NCBI GenBank assembly: GCA_018806985.1
Contig: JADANN010000457.1
Coordinates: 2,232,001-2,296,000 of the forward strand
Origin: Angiostrongylus vasorum
Taxonomy: Eukaryota > Nematoda > Chromadorea > Rhabditida > Metastrongylidae
Reading direction: 5' to 3'
DNA: 64,000 bases
The position numbers and the translations under genes are program-made. How positions within the stretch are numbered: position 1 is the stretch's first letter; each line of letters begins with the position of its first letter. Shown here piece after piece: positions 37,441 to 49,787 of this stretch. Below the pieces are notes generated by a model. It did no database searches. It saw nothing but the letters and a program-made list of their open reading frames with translations, and was not told the origin of the DNA.

Positions 37441-37795
37441 AAGCAATAAATTCGTGTGTGCTTATTAAGAAAACAACGTTGGGTGAGGTGGTTCCGATCT
37501 AGCAGCAGCTTGGTTTTTAATGCTTTCTAGGGGAGGAGATGCTTAAAAAACCTGTTACTTGACTAGCGAGGGTTGAATATGGTGAATAAGATAGTTTCGT
37601 AGTCAAATTTCGCAACATTAATGAAATCATCTGATGCTCACCGGTTGCAGACTTTCCAGAAAATCGTGTTTTTCGAATTTCTGACAAAAACTCCTTTCCT
37701 TGCTAGTTTTTCCGGAATTCAAAAAGTTATGGTAAGTAGACCAGAAAACTAGTTATTTTTTGTACGGCACCACTTCAGACTTGCAGTTTTTTATG

Positions 37796-37930
37796 CTTTC
37801 AGACAAGTTTGCTACCAATTTGCTTACTCCAGAGGATTGGAAGGCTAAGTGAGCCCTGGACGCATGATTGAACGAAGAGCTACGTATGTCGCAGGGCACC
37901 TCTAACTACTGCGCTACTGGCGCCACTGCT
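37796..37930 (-). repeat. SINE family A head fragment
   Basis: Only the central block (CAGACAAGTTTGCTACCAAT) and head (GCACCTCTAACTACTGCGC) remain; the tail is missing. Confidence 0.55.
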
Positions 37931-38535
37931 TTCAGTAAGACTCAGTAGTAATCGTAAGTTGCAGGGCTTGCCCAATGAAAGTCGGATTACGCTGAGAGCA
38001 CCAAGCATTCGTAGTACATTGCTCATGTTAAAAGTACAAGGATCGTTGCTGAATGTAATGGTATGATACACAAAGGATAAAGTCGTAGCAGAAGATAGAA
38101 TTTGTAGCAGATAGATCATTTCAACTCTGAATAATAGAGAGAAGTATGGCAGAAGAATCCCTAGGAAAACAACTATGAAGTACTGCACGACAATGATAAA
38201 CTTTCACCTCACAAATTTAGATTTTGAAAAGCGCGCGTTAACGATGAGGATTAGAGCGTGGAAACTTGAATGTTCTCGTTCAACAAGTCCCAGTTTTCAT
38301 GATAAGCCGAGACTTCATTTTCCGTTCATTGCTTCCCATTTCGTTAAGAAGCTGGCTTATATTGTGTGCATAAGTGCACTAGCTCGAAGTCTTGTACTAA
38401 ATACAACCTCTATGTATTCAAGCTTTTTTTGAAAAGTGTTCGTTTATCCATTTTGTACTCGGTCTACTAAAGTTTGGCTTTTTTTTGGTTACAGCAGTTT
38501 TTTTCGCAGTAAAGTATTTCCAGTGATACGCAGAG

Positions 38536-41500
38536 ATGGAAGTGGACTTTGGCATATCGAGTTATCTAGGAGATCGCAAAACCACTATTCCATGTGTTAT
38601 GAAGGAACTATATTCCGATTTCATTGTGAGAGAAGTGTTAGGTAGACGATACGTTCCTTTTCTACTGGCTTTCTTGTTTGTTTCCGGAATTTCATATTCA
38701 TAGTGTCTTCAGCTGATCAGAGCGTGCTGCGATTGGTGACGACTTCCGAAGTTCAGAAGTACGTCAAGGATGAGGAAGACAAAGCTGTAGACGAGTCCGT
38801 CTCAGTACCTTCCGTTGTCACTGCTGATCAAATATCTGCACTTGATGGGCTGAATAAGACTTCAGCACCACTAGAAATCTCTTGTGAAGTAGGTTTTCAT
38901 CCATTTGCTTATAATCATAATTATAATTTCTTCAAACCTACTTCATAAAATCGTTTACAGCATCAGAAATATATGTTCTCCTTCCGGTTCTCTTAATCTA
39001 GGACGTCTGTACTTACTTTCTTGGATACTTGTGTGGCCCATCCTCACTATTTGTGCGAACTGCAGCATATTCTCCATTTTTCGGAGTTTTTCTGGTTTAG
39101 CCATTGTGGCTTCTTGGAGTCCTGAGGTCAGCCTGGCTAGTCTGCCCTAGATGCCACAGGCAGTCGCCGTCCTTGTGGATCAGAGGGTGATTTGCTACCA
39201 TGCGACTAGTTTGAGACCAGGACGGTGGTGGATCCTGGTGTTGGTTTACTCTCAGCTAGGCTTTTTGGTGGAAACGCCGGACTCCTTTCCAGCTTGGGAA
39301 TCTCTGCCAGGGGGATGAATCCCCCCCCGCTGTACATCGCAGCCTGACACCCACGAACACGTCCTAGACACGATGGGACGGTAGACCGTTGTGGACGGAC
39401 GTCTATACTGCCTGAATCAAAACAGTAGTAAAATGTTTCGTGTTGAACTACTAAATGACAAGACTTTAAAGGACGCGTGTTCATGTCTTTCTATATTTCA
39501 GAAACTCAGCAAGGACGACCGAAGGGCTTTTCATGAATTCGTCAGGCTTAGATACCAAGGGAAATTGTCTTCCGAAACCAAGAATAATGCTATCGAGATC
39601 AGTTATTGTGGTGTAAATAGTAGAACAAGGAAGCGCAAGCGTTGGAACCAACACTGCCCCAATTATTGTCATTTCACGCTGGCGAAGGAGAATAAAGACA
39701 CCAGCTATGCTCTTGGAGTTATTGCAAAATTTCTCCAGTTAGCTATATTTTAAGATTTTATTCATTCTTGCGTGTGGTGCAGTGGTCATGGACGCCGTGC
39801 AAATGAGATCGATCACCGCGCCGCAGGCTCACCAAGCCTTCCATCTCTCCGGAGTTGCTAAATTGGTACTAGACTTGTCTTGTGGGATAGCAGCACTGGC
39901 TCGATATATCGGTAGGCCATTGCGAGTTATTGTAAAGGCCAGATGTGCATTAAATCACCTCCAACGATGCTTAATGAAGTCGAATGCACGGTGCATCCCA
40001 TAGGAATTGATCTACGCCGAAAGCTTTATCCTTATTTATTCATTCTTGAAGTCATCTATAAACCGTTAACATTGCAGGCTGTCTGTGAAGAAATTCCGCA
40101 CACACGGCATCAAGGATCGTCGTGCCATTACCTGTCAGCGTGTTAGCTGCAATCGAGTCGATAAGGTTCTTCCAGAGGATTATTTGCTTTTAGTTCAAGA
40201 ACGATTTAACTTTATGGATTGGTTGCTTCATCTATCTGTTAAGATATTTCACTATAAAGTAACGTAACGCTATATTTCAGGAGCGTATACTTAGCCTCAA
40301 TACTCATCTGAGAGACATTGTTGTATACGATGTCAAGTATGAGCATGACGAACTCAAAATGGGTGGCCATTGGGGAAACCGTTTCCACATAATTCTGAGG
40401 TTGTTCAAAATCTTATGTCGTTGAAATATAGGTTCTTAGGTAACCGTTTTGATGACGTTATTCTTTAGAAGTATTCCGCTAGAATCAAGGAACATTCTGG
40501 AAGACCGCCTGCAAGAGTTTGTTCTGCATGGATTCATAAATTATTTTGGTACGCAACGTTTCGGTTCCTGCGGTACTAATACTGCTGCCATTGGTAAAAA
40601 GATTTTGCAAAGGGACTGGGAGGGTGCAATTAAGCTAATTCTTAGCAACGACCAGATGAATGGTGAGTGAGTGATCAACATTTTTTTCTTTTCTTGAATC
40701 GTTTTTGTTTCAATTTTTCTTATCCTTGTTCTCATTGTTGTTCTTATCATCAAGTGAGATAACGCAAGTAACACTTTTATCCCGTGTCCTCTACTAACCA
40801 CTTTTAAAAAAGAATATTGGGTTTTAGGTTACCTTGGTTCAGTTGGCGATGCTTCACGATGTTGGCAGGAAACTGGCGATGCTTCTGTGGCGCTAAAGAA
40901 ACTTAAAGGTAGTCAGGCGTATGCGTCAATAGAAGCAATAATTTTCAAATGTCTCGCTAAAGGCGGTACCTGGCAAAAAGGTTAGTGTGTTTTTATCTTG
41001 TTTTTTCCTTTGAATTTGTTAGTTTGATTAACATTCTCTTGCAATAGCTTGTCATAACAGGTGGAGTAATGTTTCTGCTTGTCGAACTGCTCTACACATC
41101 AGGCGTTCGTTCAGCCGTCACTCTTCCAAGCTGAGAGCGAGTAGAACATATCTATCCGTGAATCCAACTAGGTGGAAATCAGTGTCAAGAATAACTAGTT
41201 GTTCTGGTAACTGGATTGTATTTGGAAAGCTGGACAGTGGTAACGATCTGAGAGATCCCTTAAACGGCATTCGATTCCAGGGAGGGCGAGTGGGAATTGT
41301 ACTGGAGTCCGTACGATTCTTCGTGATTCGTGACAGCGAATCATTTCGGTAGTGAAGTATAACTGTAATTTTGTTGAGAACATTTACTTTTGAAGGCCAA
41401 TAGAGTTGCAAAGTAACCCTTTGCGTTTGGTTTGCGCTTCAAAGAAGTCGAACTCTTCGGACCCTAGTATTTGTCAATTTGCAAATCAGTGCATCTATAC

Positions 41501-44500
41501 AGTTGTTAGATGACATGGAACAGCAAACACAAGATTATGTAACCATTTCGCACTCACTAGGGAATTAATCCATGCTATTTTATACTCATTGGTGGCAGTT
41601 TTTGAGCAGCATCGGGCTGACGAACGGGGAAATCAAAACCTTCTGTCCCGATATCACAAGGTCGTCGAAAATTGTGGTGTAGGAAATCTTGGACCTGTCG
41701 GTTATTATGCGGAAGTCGGAATATTTTCGTATGAAACTTATTTCTAAAGCATTTATTGCGATCTCAAACTCTCAGTTGGACCTCAAAGTTGTATTTCTAT
41801 GAGTATTTAAGACTCTCACGACGACCCCCAATGTCGGGTTTGCTGCGGACTGGACGTCGCCTAATTTCCAGTCTTTGTGTAGTTGCTGATTTTTTTAAAA
41901 TAAGCAGTTTTTTGATAACTAAAGGGATTCGTTAGAGGTGAACATGAATGTTTTGTAGAAAAGACTGCTATATTGTTTCAGGGGTATGGATGATATGTGG
42001 TGCTATTACCATGCCATGTTACTGTGGTCCATCATACACTGTTATCAGAATTTGGAAGTGTTTTGCAGCTTATGGGCCTCCGTTCCAGTATTTTTTATAC
42101 CCAGCTTATACTCATTATTATACGGAATTTTATATTTGCATGAATATCATTCACTTCAAAAATTATAATTAAAATAATGGTCGACTAGCAAATAAATTTC
42201 TGGTCAGTGGACTGGTTCGGAGGGCTTTTTTTCGTATATTTCTAAGCGCAGAATAGAGCTTTTTCTGAACTACAGCCAATACAACATCTGTGTTCTACAA
42301 GCCATCAGTTGATAACAGAAAGTATGGAGGAATAATTTTACATGTTAAAATAAACCACTGAATATAAAGCAAGACCAATAGTTGTACTATCGGCCAGTCC
42401 CGCAAAACCATTATGACACATACAGGTATTATAGGTGTTCCTCGTCGCAAAAGTGTGGTGTTTATATTTCAGGATAAGCACAGTTTTATGAGATATATGG
42501 GTTATGGTTGTCTTCTACTCATTCAGTAACCAGTCGTGTCATTGAGCTTCTCACTTGAATTCTTTGCTACCCGCACGGCTTGTCTTCAGGAGTAGTGGTG
42601 GCCCGGGCACATTTTCTACTCGTTTCTATCTCGTGCGATTTTCGTATTGATATCTTCTTCGAGTACAACGATGTCTGCCAGAAACATTCCACTTTACAAA
42701 TATCGTTTTGAGCTGCGAATATTGCTGGTTGAAACGAGTAAAAAACGTGCGTCCATTCGTAGGTCATCGTTCTAGAGGATGCTTTCATCGTGATGGAATT
42801 GATTCCGCTGTTCTTTTTGTCCATTAGTCGTCAAGCCTTCTCATTAGTCATTTCGTCGATGTTTCACGTTCGAACTGGGCTGTATGGGCCTCAAACACAA
42901 AGAATTTTTCGAACTCATGACGACGAGGTGGCTTCGCATCTAGTGTACCAGTTAGATTTCGTCGCTGTCGTTCTTTGGAGCGCGCGATAAACACGTTGAT
43001 TAAAAATGAGGGAGTAAAGTTTTGGCTATATTAGTCGATCGGTGGCTTTTCTGAGGTTCCTAACGTATCCCACACTCTCTTCTTTACTTTACACGACTTC
43101 TTCTTCAAGCGAGTTTCCGTGTTCGTTCAGTGCCTCAATTAGTAGCAAGATGTAGTCTTTCTTATTGGAGAGTCATTCATTTCCACTCATTAACTGTCGT
43201 TAAGTGGTTTTTCACGAATAGAATTTCCTTCCCTTCCTTTTTATACTAAGTTCTGCATTCGGCGCGAATTGCCCTTAACTGGTGTTTTTCGAAAAGGTAA
43301 CAATGTCGCGGCAAAACAAGTGTTTCATGGGAGTTTACCACCAGTGCCGTGGTTACCAAATTCTTCCCAATAGAGCTACTTTGCAGTTTAAAAGAATGCG
43401 ACGGTTTACAGCCTAGACTGGGTGATGTAGCTGTTTCGGCCCCGTTTTCTTATAAACATGGCAAAGTAGTGTATTTCCAACAGAATTTTTTTTAACTTAA
43501 ATACATCTAGTTATGGTCAGTGTGGTATGATCCCTGTAGTAATTCACCTTACTCCATTTGTTGTGCCGCATCTAATGTTCCTGTTGTGTGCGATAAGATA
43601 GTCTGAATAGCTTCTAGAGTATACTTGTCAAGTAGATCTTTGGTAATTACGAAGATTCCTTCAGCCACACTTAGCTAGGATGACGGCTCGAAATCGTCCA
43701 CTGACTGAGCTGGGGTCTTTTCCTCCTGGTCGTGAAGTGTATGGGCTGCACGAAGAGCATGTATTAATTTGTGGTTTCAGCTCGAAGGAACTTGGGAACG
43801 AGAAGAGAACAGAACGTGGTTTTCCTCTAGCATTGAATTTAGGGTCTGGTAACAAGCACATAGGACGGAAAGAAGTTATTGTAGGAGTTCCCGCTGTTAA
43901 TGCCATAGGTGGTACATGATAGTATCTTCGATCATCAGATCTGATAGTGAAGCATTGTATTATTTGCTTTGATTTTTAGATTGTTTCTTTATTCTTCTTT
44001 GAACTGCATCTAACTGTTTTTTTTTTCATATTTCATGTTGCAGCGATCACCTGGAACTAAGTTTGTCATGTTAAGAGTGTTAAAGTAGGATCCAGCTTGA
44101 GTTCTCTTTTCTTCTTCAGCAATTTATTAGTACTAGTGGACATGCGATTGAACTTCTTGTTTAGAAGCCTTTGTTCGTAAATCTTCTATAAACAGTTCGC
44201 TTCTGTCGGATCCTCCTTTATTTCGATCCAGTAATGTGAGAAGAGGCGTAAACTGCAGTGATTAGAGGTGCACTGCAATACACACGTGATCATTGGTTCG
44301 AGCCCAGCCCTTTGTTCACCAAGCCTTCCATTCCTCTGAGATCGGCAAAATTGATTTAATGCATCGATAATCCACTGTAAGTCAGTGGATAGGCCAAATA
44401 CGAATTTACTCACTTCTAACGATTCGTGGTTAAGTCGAAGGCATGGTGTCTCCAACAGAGATTGATCAAGACCGAAACCTTTTATTTTTTTAATTTGAGA

Positions 44501-46246
44501 AGTTAGAGCTGATTACTCTTGTAATTATCTTTCACTTCTGTTCTTATCTTTCTCTTCTTAAGCGAGGATAAAAGTATTTTAAGTAAAAAAGCAGTATAAG
44601 TAGTAAGAATCGAATCATTACACATAGGAGACGATGACAGCGATCAGATTCACTGTATTGAACATTGCGGAAGTTTAGTGTTAGTAAAGGAAAATTTTTT
44701 TGCATGAGATATGGCTGGTCTCCGCATAAGATTTACTATTATGCACATTTTATCCCCAACAATAATTCATCTGCAAGTTGTGGTTAGAAGCTCAGTGAGG
44801 CGGTTTCTGTCATTGTTTTGGTTTTCTATTCCAATTTTTGTGGTTCTTCAACAATTCCTCTAGGTTTCTGGTGTCCTGACATTTAAATGTCCTAAACGAA
44901 TCCATATAAGGATTATTCGTCGTGAATCACCTCGGATTGTTATAGAGAAGAGCGGGTTATTCGCCCCCTTAAGTTAGACAAGTTGACAAGTAGTGTCTGG
45001 TGCTGATCTTTTTTAATGCCAAGAGTATGGAAGTATGACGAAATCCTTGCATGACTCGAAATGATAGATAATAGGTGGATGAGCGACAAATCCTATGATA
45101 TTGACGTTTGGTGTGGGAGGCTTTTCTCTGTGAATGATAGTAGATAGCTTATCGGTCTTTTTCGTTTGCTGGTTTTTGATAACGAGTTTAATCGACGAGT
45201 GAGAACTTGATAGTCTTACTGAAGAAGCTTTAATGTCGAAATCTAAGAGACATCAAAAGGAAGTTTATATTTCTAAAATTGTCAATCGGTACGCGGCAGT
45301 CGCAAATATCAAAACATTTAAGAAGACAATCCTACGAAATTCCGACTTTTTCATTGCTGGGCATTCGAAATACGAACATCGACAAAAAAACACTTTTGTT
45401 CGCTCTAAAAGTCTGATTATCACCTTGGTGAAAAAGATGGCGTCGTATTCTATGAGTAACGATTTTTAGTTTCTAATGGCGTATATCACACATCACTTCA
45501 GGTAGTAGATTTCGCTATTAACAAATATAACTGTAGGTGAAGGGCGCAAATGCTTGTCGTCCGTTACGGGTTCATACATAACGCCGCAAATACGAATGTT
45601 TCAGTGTATTACTGAGGCTTTGCCCATCAATTTGAGAAGTTTGTACGTCCATGCTTACCAAAGCCTTTTGTGGAACAAGGTCGTATCGCGTCGTATATCA
45701 GAGAATGGGGCTGTGGTATGCACAGATGACTTGGGGTCTGATGGAAAGAAATTACCTTCGAATGCTTCTCCCTTTGATATCTACATCCCTCTTCCTGGCG
45801 AAAATGTCACTTTTGAGAGGAATTATGTATCAAAGTGGTATGAAGAACTATTGACTGAAGATGGGTTGTCTTTCTCATCATTCTCCACTCTGGAAGACCG
45901 GTTCGCTCTGGGAGAAACGACAAGGGCAATGTTAATATCTCCTAAGGACGTGAGGTGGAAATTCATACGATATACTAATCCGAGAGCATACCTTCAAGAT
46001 GGACTATCTACTCAAGCTATAGATGATTCGGAAATGGTGGGCGATTTGATGGCAGTTCAAGTAGAATTCAGCCTTTCATCTGGCTGTTATGCAACGATAG
46101 CACTACGTCAAATTACTGGAACTGATATGGGCAAACAGTCAATGAAGATTCATTCTGAATCAGCCAGGAATGACGAATGTGGCAAAGAGGATAGTGGTAA
46201 ACCTGATGGAGATTCAAGTGTTGCAGTGTTTAGTGAAACGCTGTAG
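38536..46246 (+). CDS. PUS7: PUS7, TruD-family tRNA/mRNA pseudouridine synthase, spliced
   Basis: Pus7 isomerises uridine to pseudouridine in tRNAs, mRNAs and snRNA. Exons: 38536-38641, 38704-38888, 39502-39737, 40078-40165, 40281-40399, 40469-40662, 40828-40980, 45605-46246 (stop). The N-terminal YSDFIVRE, then CHFTLAKENKDT, the catalytic block HGIKDRRAITCQ (Asp nucleophile), INYFGTQRFG and LYVHAYQSLLWN occur in the same order as in human PUS7. The exons add up to roughly 574 residues (human 661). All junctions keep phase except the last. Exon 7 ends in phase 1 (CAA AAA G|GTTAG) while exon 8 begins in phase 0 (CAG|TGT ATT ACT), so a small exon of 3n+2 bases may be missing in the 4.6 kb intron. 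The usual GTKD is GIKD here. Possible leader acceptors TTTTTTCGCAG and TATTTCCAG lie 10-30 bp before the ATG, so it may be trans-spliced. Confidence 0.92.
38998..39405 (-). repeat. SINE-like family C copy in a PUS7 intron
   Basis: TTCTTGGATACTTGTGTGGC, TGGTTTAGCCATTGTGGCTT and GATGAATCCCCCCCCGCTGT place it in family C. It fills most of the intron 38889-39501. Confidence 0.75.
39770..40040 (+). repeat. SINE family A copy in a PUS7 intron
   Basis: It starts CGTGTGGTGCAGTGGTCATG, has the TAGACTTGTCTTGTGGGAT centre and the AAGTCGAATGCACGGTGCAT tail. It ends about 40 bp before the acceptor of PUS7 exon 4 and fills most of that intron. Confidence 0.78.
41044..41411. other. Stretch open on both strands within the large PUS7 intron
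   Basis: The plus strand is open from about 41044 to 41352 in one frame (WIVFGKLDSGNDLRDP) and the minus strand is open from 41411 to 41118 (SLPLSSFPNTIQLPEQLV). Neither resembles PUS7 and I do not recognise either. It may be an unrecognised repeat, a nested gene or chance. Confidence 0.3.
43661..43919. other. Second stretch open on both strands within the large PUS7 intron
   Basis: Plus frame 43680-43919 (EEHVLICGFSSKELGNEKRT) and minus frame 43906-43661 (GRFRAVILAKCG at its end) overlap almost fully. Base composition is more GC-rich than the surrounding intron. The function is unknown. Confidence 0.3.
44243..44485 (+). repeat. SINE family A copy, diverged, in the large PUS7 intron
   Basis: GCAGTGATTAGAGGTGCACT, CACCAAGCCTTCCATTCCTC and a damaged tail (AAGTCGAAGGCATGGTGTCT) identify the family. 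Confidence 0.6.
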
Positions 46247-46447
46247 GAGAAGGATAAGAATATTCTGATAATGTTAATAGTAGTGACGTCACGCCTACGG
46301 AAATGGGTTGTGATGATAAAATCTCCACATATGGATTAAAGTATATAGGACTTTCTTGCTGTTGTTGACATTATCGTTGTTGTCGTACTTGTTTTATCAT
46401 TACTGTTATTATCATTTCATTATTTTTCTTCATAGCTTGGTGATCGT

Positions 46448-46453
46448 AATAAA
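46448..46453 (+). terminator. Polyadenylation signal AATAAA of PUS7
   Basis: An AATAAA lies 202 bp after the PUS7 stop and about 109 bp before the ATG of the next gene. This matches the polyA-to-trans-splice spacing of nematode operons. Confidence 0.6.
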
Positions 46454-46551
46454 GATTCAATTATATTATGTGAAAACCAACTTTGGCTTCATCCACTTCT
46501 TCTTTTCACCCACATTGCTGATCCAAACTGGCAACTATGGTATTTCCCTTC

Positions 46552-46561
46552 TTTGTTTCAG
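46552..46561 (+). promoter_or_regulatory. Probable spliced-leader acceptor (TTTGTTTCAG) abutting the FBXO7-like ATG
   Basis: The acceptor AG at 46560-46561 is followed directly by ATG at 46562. With a T-rich stretch and AATAAA about 110 bp upstream, this looks like an internal operon trans-splice site (SL2-type in C. elegans). The leader use itself cannot be seen in genomic DNA. Confidence 0.6.
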
Positions 46562-49091
46562 ATGAAAGTTAACGTCAAGAACAGGTCGAATGGCAACGTT
46601 TTTCAGATAGAAATTTCCCCAACAGACACCGTAGGGGAGTTACGTTCGCGAATTTCCTCGGCGCTTGAGAATTTGTAAGTTTTGCTTTGATTTTCTGCAG
46701 TTTGAGGGACATTCTTTACTGTGTAATGAGGTCAGCCAATTTATCCTTTTTAAGAAGTAACGGAGAAGTTATTCGCATTTCGCTCGGTGCAGAAGAGCTA
46801 AAATTTCCCGACCCGGTGCTTATTAAAGATGCTGGCATAGTGAGTGGGGATCGGCTTTTCATAGAAACGTTGGTTTTATCGATTTTTTTAAACATATCGA
46901 CGATAAGCTTTGGTTCATTTGGATCGTGGCATTGATCGCGAACTACATTCTTGAGAAATACTTTGAGTTCACTGTAAGGTTGTGCATAAATGATTTATAT
47001 TAAGATGTCCACCAACATCCACACATACAGCTGCTAACGCAAGACAAGATGTTCCTCTAGAAAAGGAGGGTAGCGATAATAGGCAACAGTGCGCTTCAAA
47101 GGAGTCTGATGAGAATCCCAATCCAGCAATTGCGTTTCGTGATCTTGTGATCCGTGCGGCCAGAGACTACTTGGAAAACTCACAATACTCGAACTCGTTT
47201 CTACAATCTTGGAGTGGACAAACTTTATCAGGCGCTGAACTGCATTTTGAATTCCGTAGTAGGAATGAGACCTCCATTATATTTATTGTCATCACGGCGT
47301 TCTCAAGTCCATGCGTATCAGCTGTCGTGAATGTAGGACGGATAGTCGGTAAATGTTTCGCAATTTAATACATTGTAGGCTTACGTGAACCTGAAATTCC
47401 GCTACTATGATTGTTGCATTACAAGGATGTATAACGTTAACCTCGGAAAAGGTAGTAGCACGTTCGTTCCCCACCGCTGACACCTGCGGTCCGGTGTTTT
47501 GCAAATACCTTAGCATCATTATAGTTGCATTTCACATAATAACCTGCCGTGGAAATTGGATTAGGTGACAAAGTTAACATTATAACGTTTTGTTTTCAAG
47601 CTTCGCTGCTTCCATTTTCTCCGTTTTAAACGCATGAAGGCTATCAATTAGTTTACCAGCTGAGGACACGTGGAGTTGAAGCTTCGCTATTGTAATCGTT
47701 ATATTATAACGACATACGACATTTTATCCTTAAGCCTTACAAATTTTCTTCAATGAAACCATGGAGATTTCTAATTAGTTCATCAACCGATACTTTTCGG
47801 GTTATCCATCTTTGGACTGAGTATTGTCGTCGAGTGTTTCAAGGGAACACATAGGAGCAATTCTCCCATGTTGTAAACTAACTCATCTGTTTTGTTAGTA
47901 TCGATTTATCGAGCATTTATCGATTACACTTGATATCGACATTTTACTGGAAAGAAAATGATGAATATCTCTCAAGACTCATAGAGATGTTTACTCTATT
48001 TCATTTATGCATGATACCGACTTACCTTTCAGTGATATGTGCAAAATTCTTACACGTATGCCTCACTTACTGATTTCTTGTAGATTTAAGTTGTAGATGT
48101 CGACGGTTCTACCTATTCAGATCTCTCTCGTAAACTTCTCTCGTCGTTTACTGTGCAGCAGGCAACTGTGAAGGATTGTGTAATTGATGGTGTTGCACAT
48201 GCCCTTTCTAATTCTGGTATGGAATTATGGTTTTAGAAATAAAGGAAGTGCAAGTAGGAAAGAAAAAAAAAGAGACTCAAAAAACCAACATGGTAGGGAG
48301 ACACAAAGTGCGAATTCACTACGTGTCAATAGCGGTTATAGGAGCTACTGGTGTCACACTGATCCACCTCTGCTCGCTACGTTGTATTCGCGAACAACTG
48401 TTGGAGCACATGGATCCTCGTACTGTCACTCGTCTCTCTGAGGTTAACCACTTACTTCGTTCAATCCTGATGTCATCTTCGGTAGATCGTACATACTGGA
48501 TGAAGAGACTATCCAGGTATAGCGATTTCATGTTTTAAAATCACGATTATCTCTGGGTTCTTTCCCTCCATCTTGGTACGCATGGTGTGCATATAGTGTG
48601 CAAATTCCTTATGTTTTAGTGACTTTGGTCAGCAAATGGTTCAAAACGCACAGACGAAAGGCGTGGCCTTTCGGAGCATATATCGCGAGGAGTATGTTAG
48701 GAGGAAGCTGGCACGTCAAAGCGATGCCCTATCGGACCATCCATATGCTACACCTCTTCCGTCGGGTACGCTCATTCGACCATATGATCCGCATCCAAAT
48801 ATGCCAGGTCGTACAAGATCCCCACACGGTCCATTGTTCCCTGCACCGGATCCGCTCCAGCCTATTCCTAACCCTATGAACCCTCTTATTCAGCCTTCAG
48901 GAGTGAATCCATTCGGGCCAGGAGGAGCTCCTTTTGGTGGACCACGCGGACCGTTCGGAGGAAGGAATCCATTAGATCCGTTCGATCCAAACAATCGCGA
49001 AATTTTCCCTTCACGTCCTGACCGCGGTGTTCCAAGAGCAGAACCTCGGTTCTTCCCTGCTAATCGTTGGGATAGGAACGACTTTATCTGA
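46562..49091 (+). CDS. FBXO7: FBXO7-like protein: ubiquitin-like, PI31-like and F-box domains, proline-rich tail
   Basis: FBXO7 is an SCF adaptor that also binds the proteasome inhibitor PI31 and acts in mitophagy. Exons: 46562-46674, 46701-46912, 47031-47348, 48097-48216, 48333-48516, 48620-49091. They are phase-consistent and total 1419 bp (472 residues; human 522). The first two exons give a ubiquitin-like fold ending in AGIVSGDRLFIE, close to FBXO7's GIVSGD. Exon 3 has AIAFRDLVIRAA and ELHFEFRSRNE, as in the PI31/FP region. Exon 5 has an F-box-like MDPRTVTRLSEVNHLL without a clear LP start. The last exon begins DFGQQMVQNA and runs IYREEYVRRKL, then Pro/Gly/Arg repeats ending NRWDRNDFI, like the FBXO7 RP-rich tail. 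The exon 2 donor at 46912 was chosen because it alone restores phase. Confidence 0.85.
47390..47575. repeat. Family D element in an FBXO7-like intron
   Basis: TTTGCAAATACCTTAGCATC and CATAATAACCTGCCGTGGAA are the characteristic family D arm, here following a degraded tRNA-like stretch (CGTTCGTTCCCCACCGCTGA). Confidence 0.55.
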
Positions 49092-49216
49092 CATTTGTAA
49101 AGATTCTGGTCTTAAGTTCTGTTTTTAAAAGTGCATTGGGTGTATAAACGTGATTGCAGTCCTGATGTACGGTTTCCCTTCCCGGATGATGGAATTCTGG
49201 TCCGCTTACAAGAGCT

Positions 49217-49222
49217 AATAAA
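49217..49222 (+). terminator. Polyadenylation signal AATAAA of the FBXO7-like gene
   Basis: AATAAA sits 126 bp after the FBXO7-like stop codon, a usual distance for a nematode 3' UTR. Confidence 0.5.
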
Positions 49223-49787
49223 TATGTAAATTTGGTTATTTGCACTACAGTAAGACTCCCTTACACCATAACAAAACTTGTACTATCACTTTTAGAGAAA
49301 ACATCTGCAAAGAAGACCATTAGTTCTTGGTCCCGTTATAGATGATGCTGTTATAGGTAATGCATAGTATTAGATATATGGATTTACAATAAATAAAGAG
49401 GCATAGATAAGTATCAAGTAACGTTATAGGTCACAGAGATTTGTGGGAATCGTGTGGCGCACAGTGAAATTTATTTTTTACCAGCAGCTATAAACTGTAT
49501 TTGAATCAATGTGGAATAAAAAAAACTTGTGCTTCTATACTCGAGAAATAACACCTTCCATACCGTCGTATCTGGAAACATTGCTTGTGTCTGGAACAAA
49601 CTCGTCAGAAAAGCAAAGCTTGTAAATCATTAGATCTCCGATCATATCTTGCAGAGTGTTTTTGGTGGAGAAGTTATCGAATAACTACAAAAAGGATAAA
49701 GCATTCGACATTTCGGTACAACGAAGACGCCATATTCGACATTTAGTTCACTCTCTACCATCCAAGTGGGACTACTTTTGCGAGGCC

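Noticed and set aside
45233..45469. Lys-rich 78-codon frame before PUS7 exon 8
   Set aside because: It does not match PUS7, has no clear splice borders and does not resolve the phase conflict.
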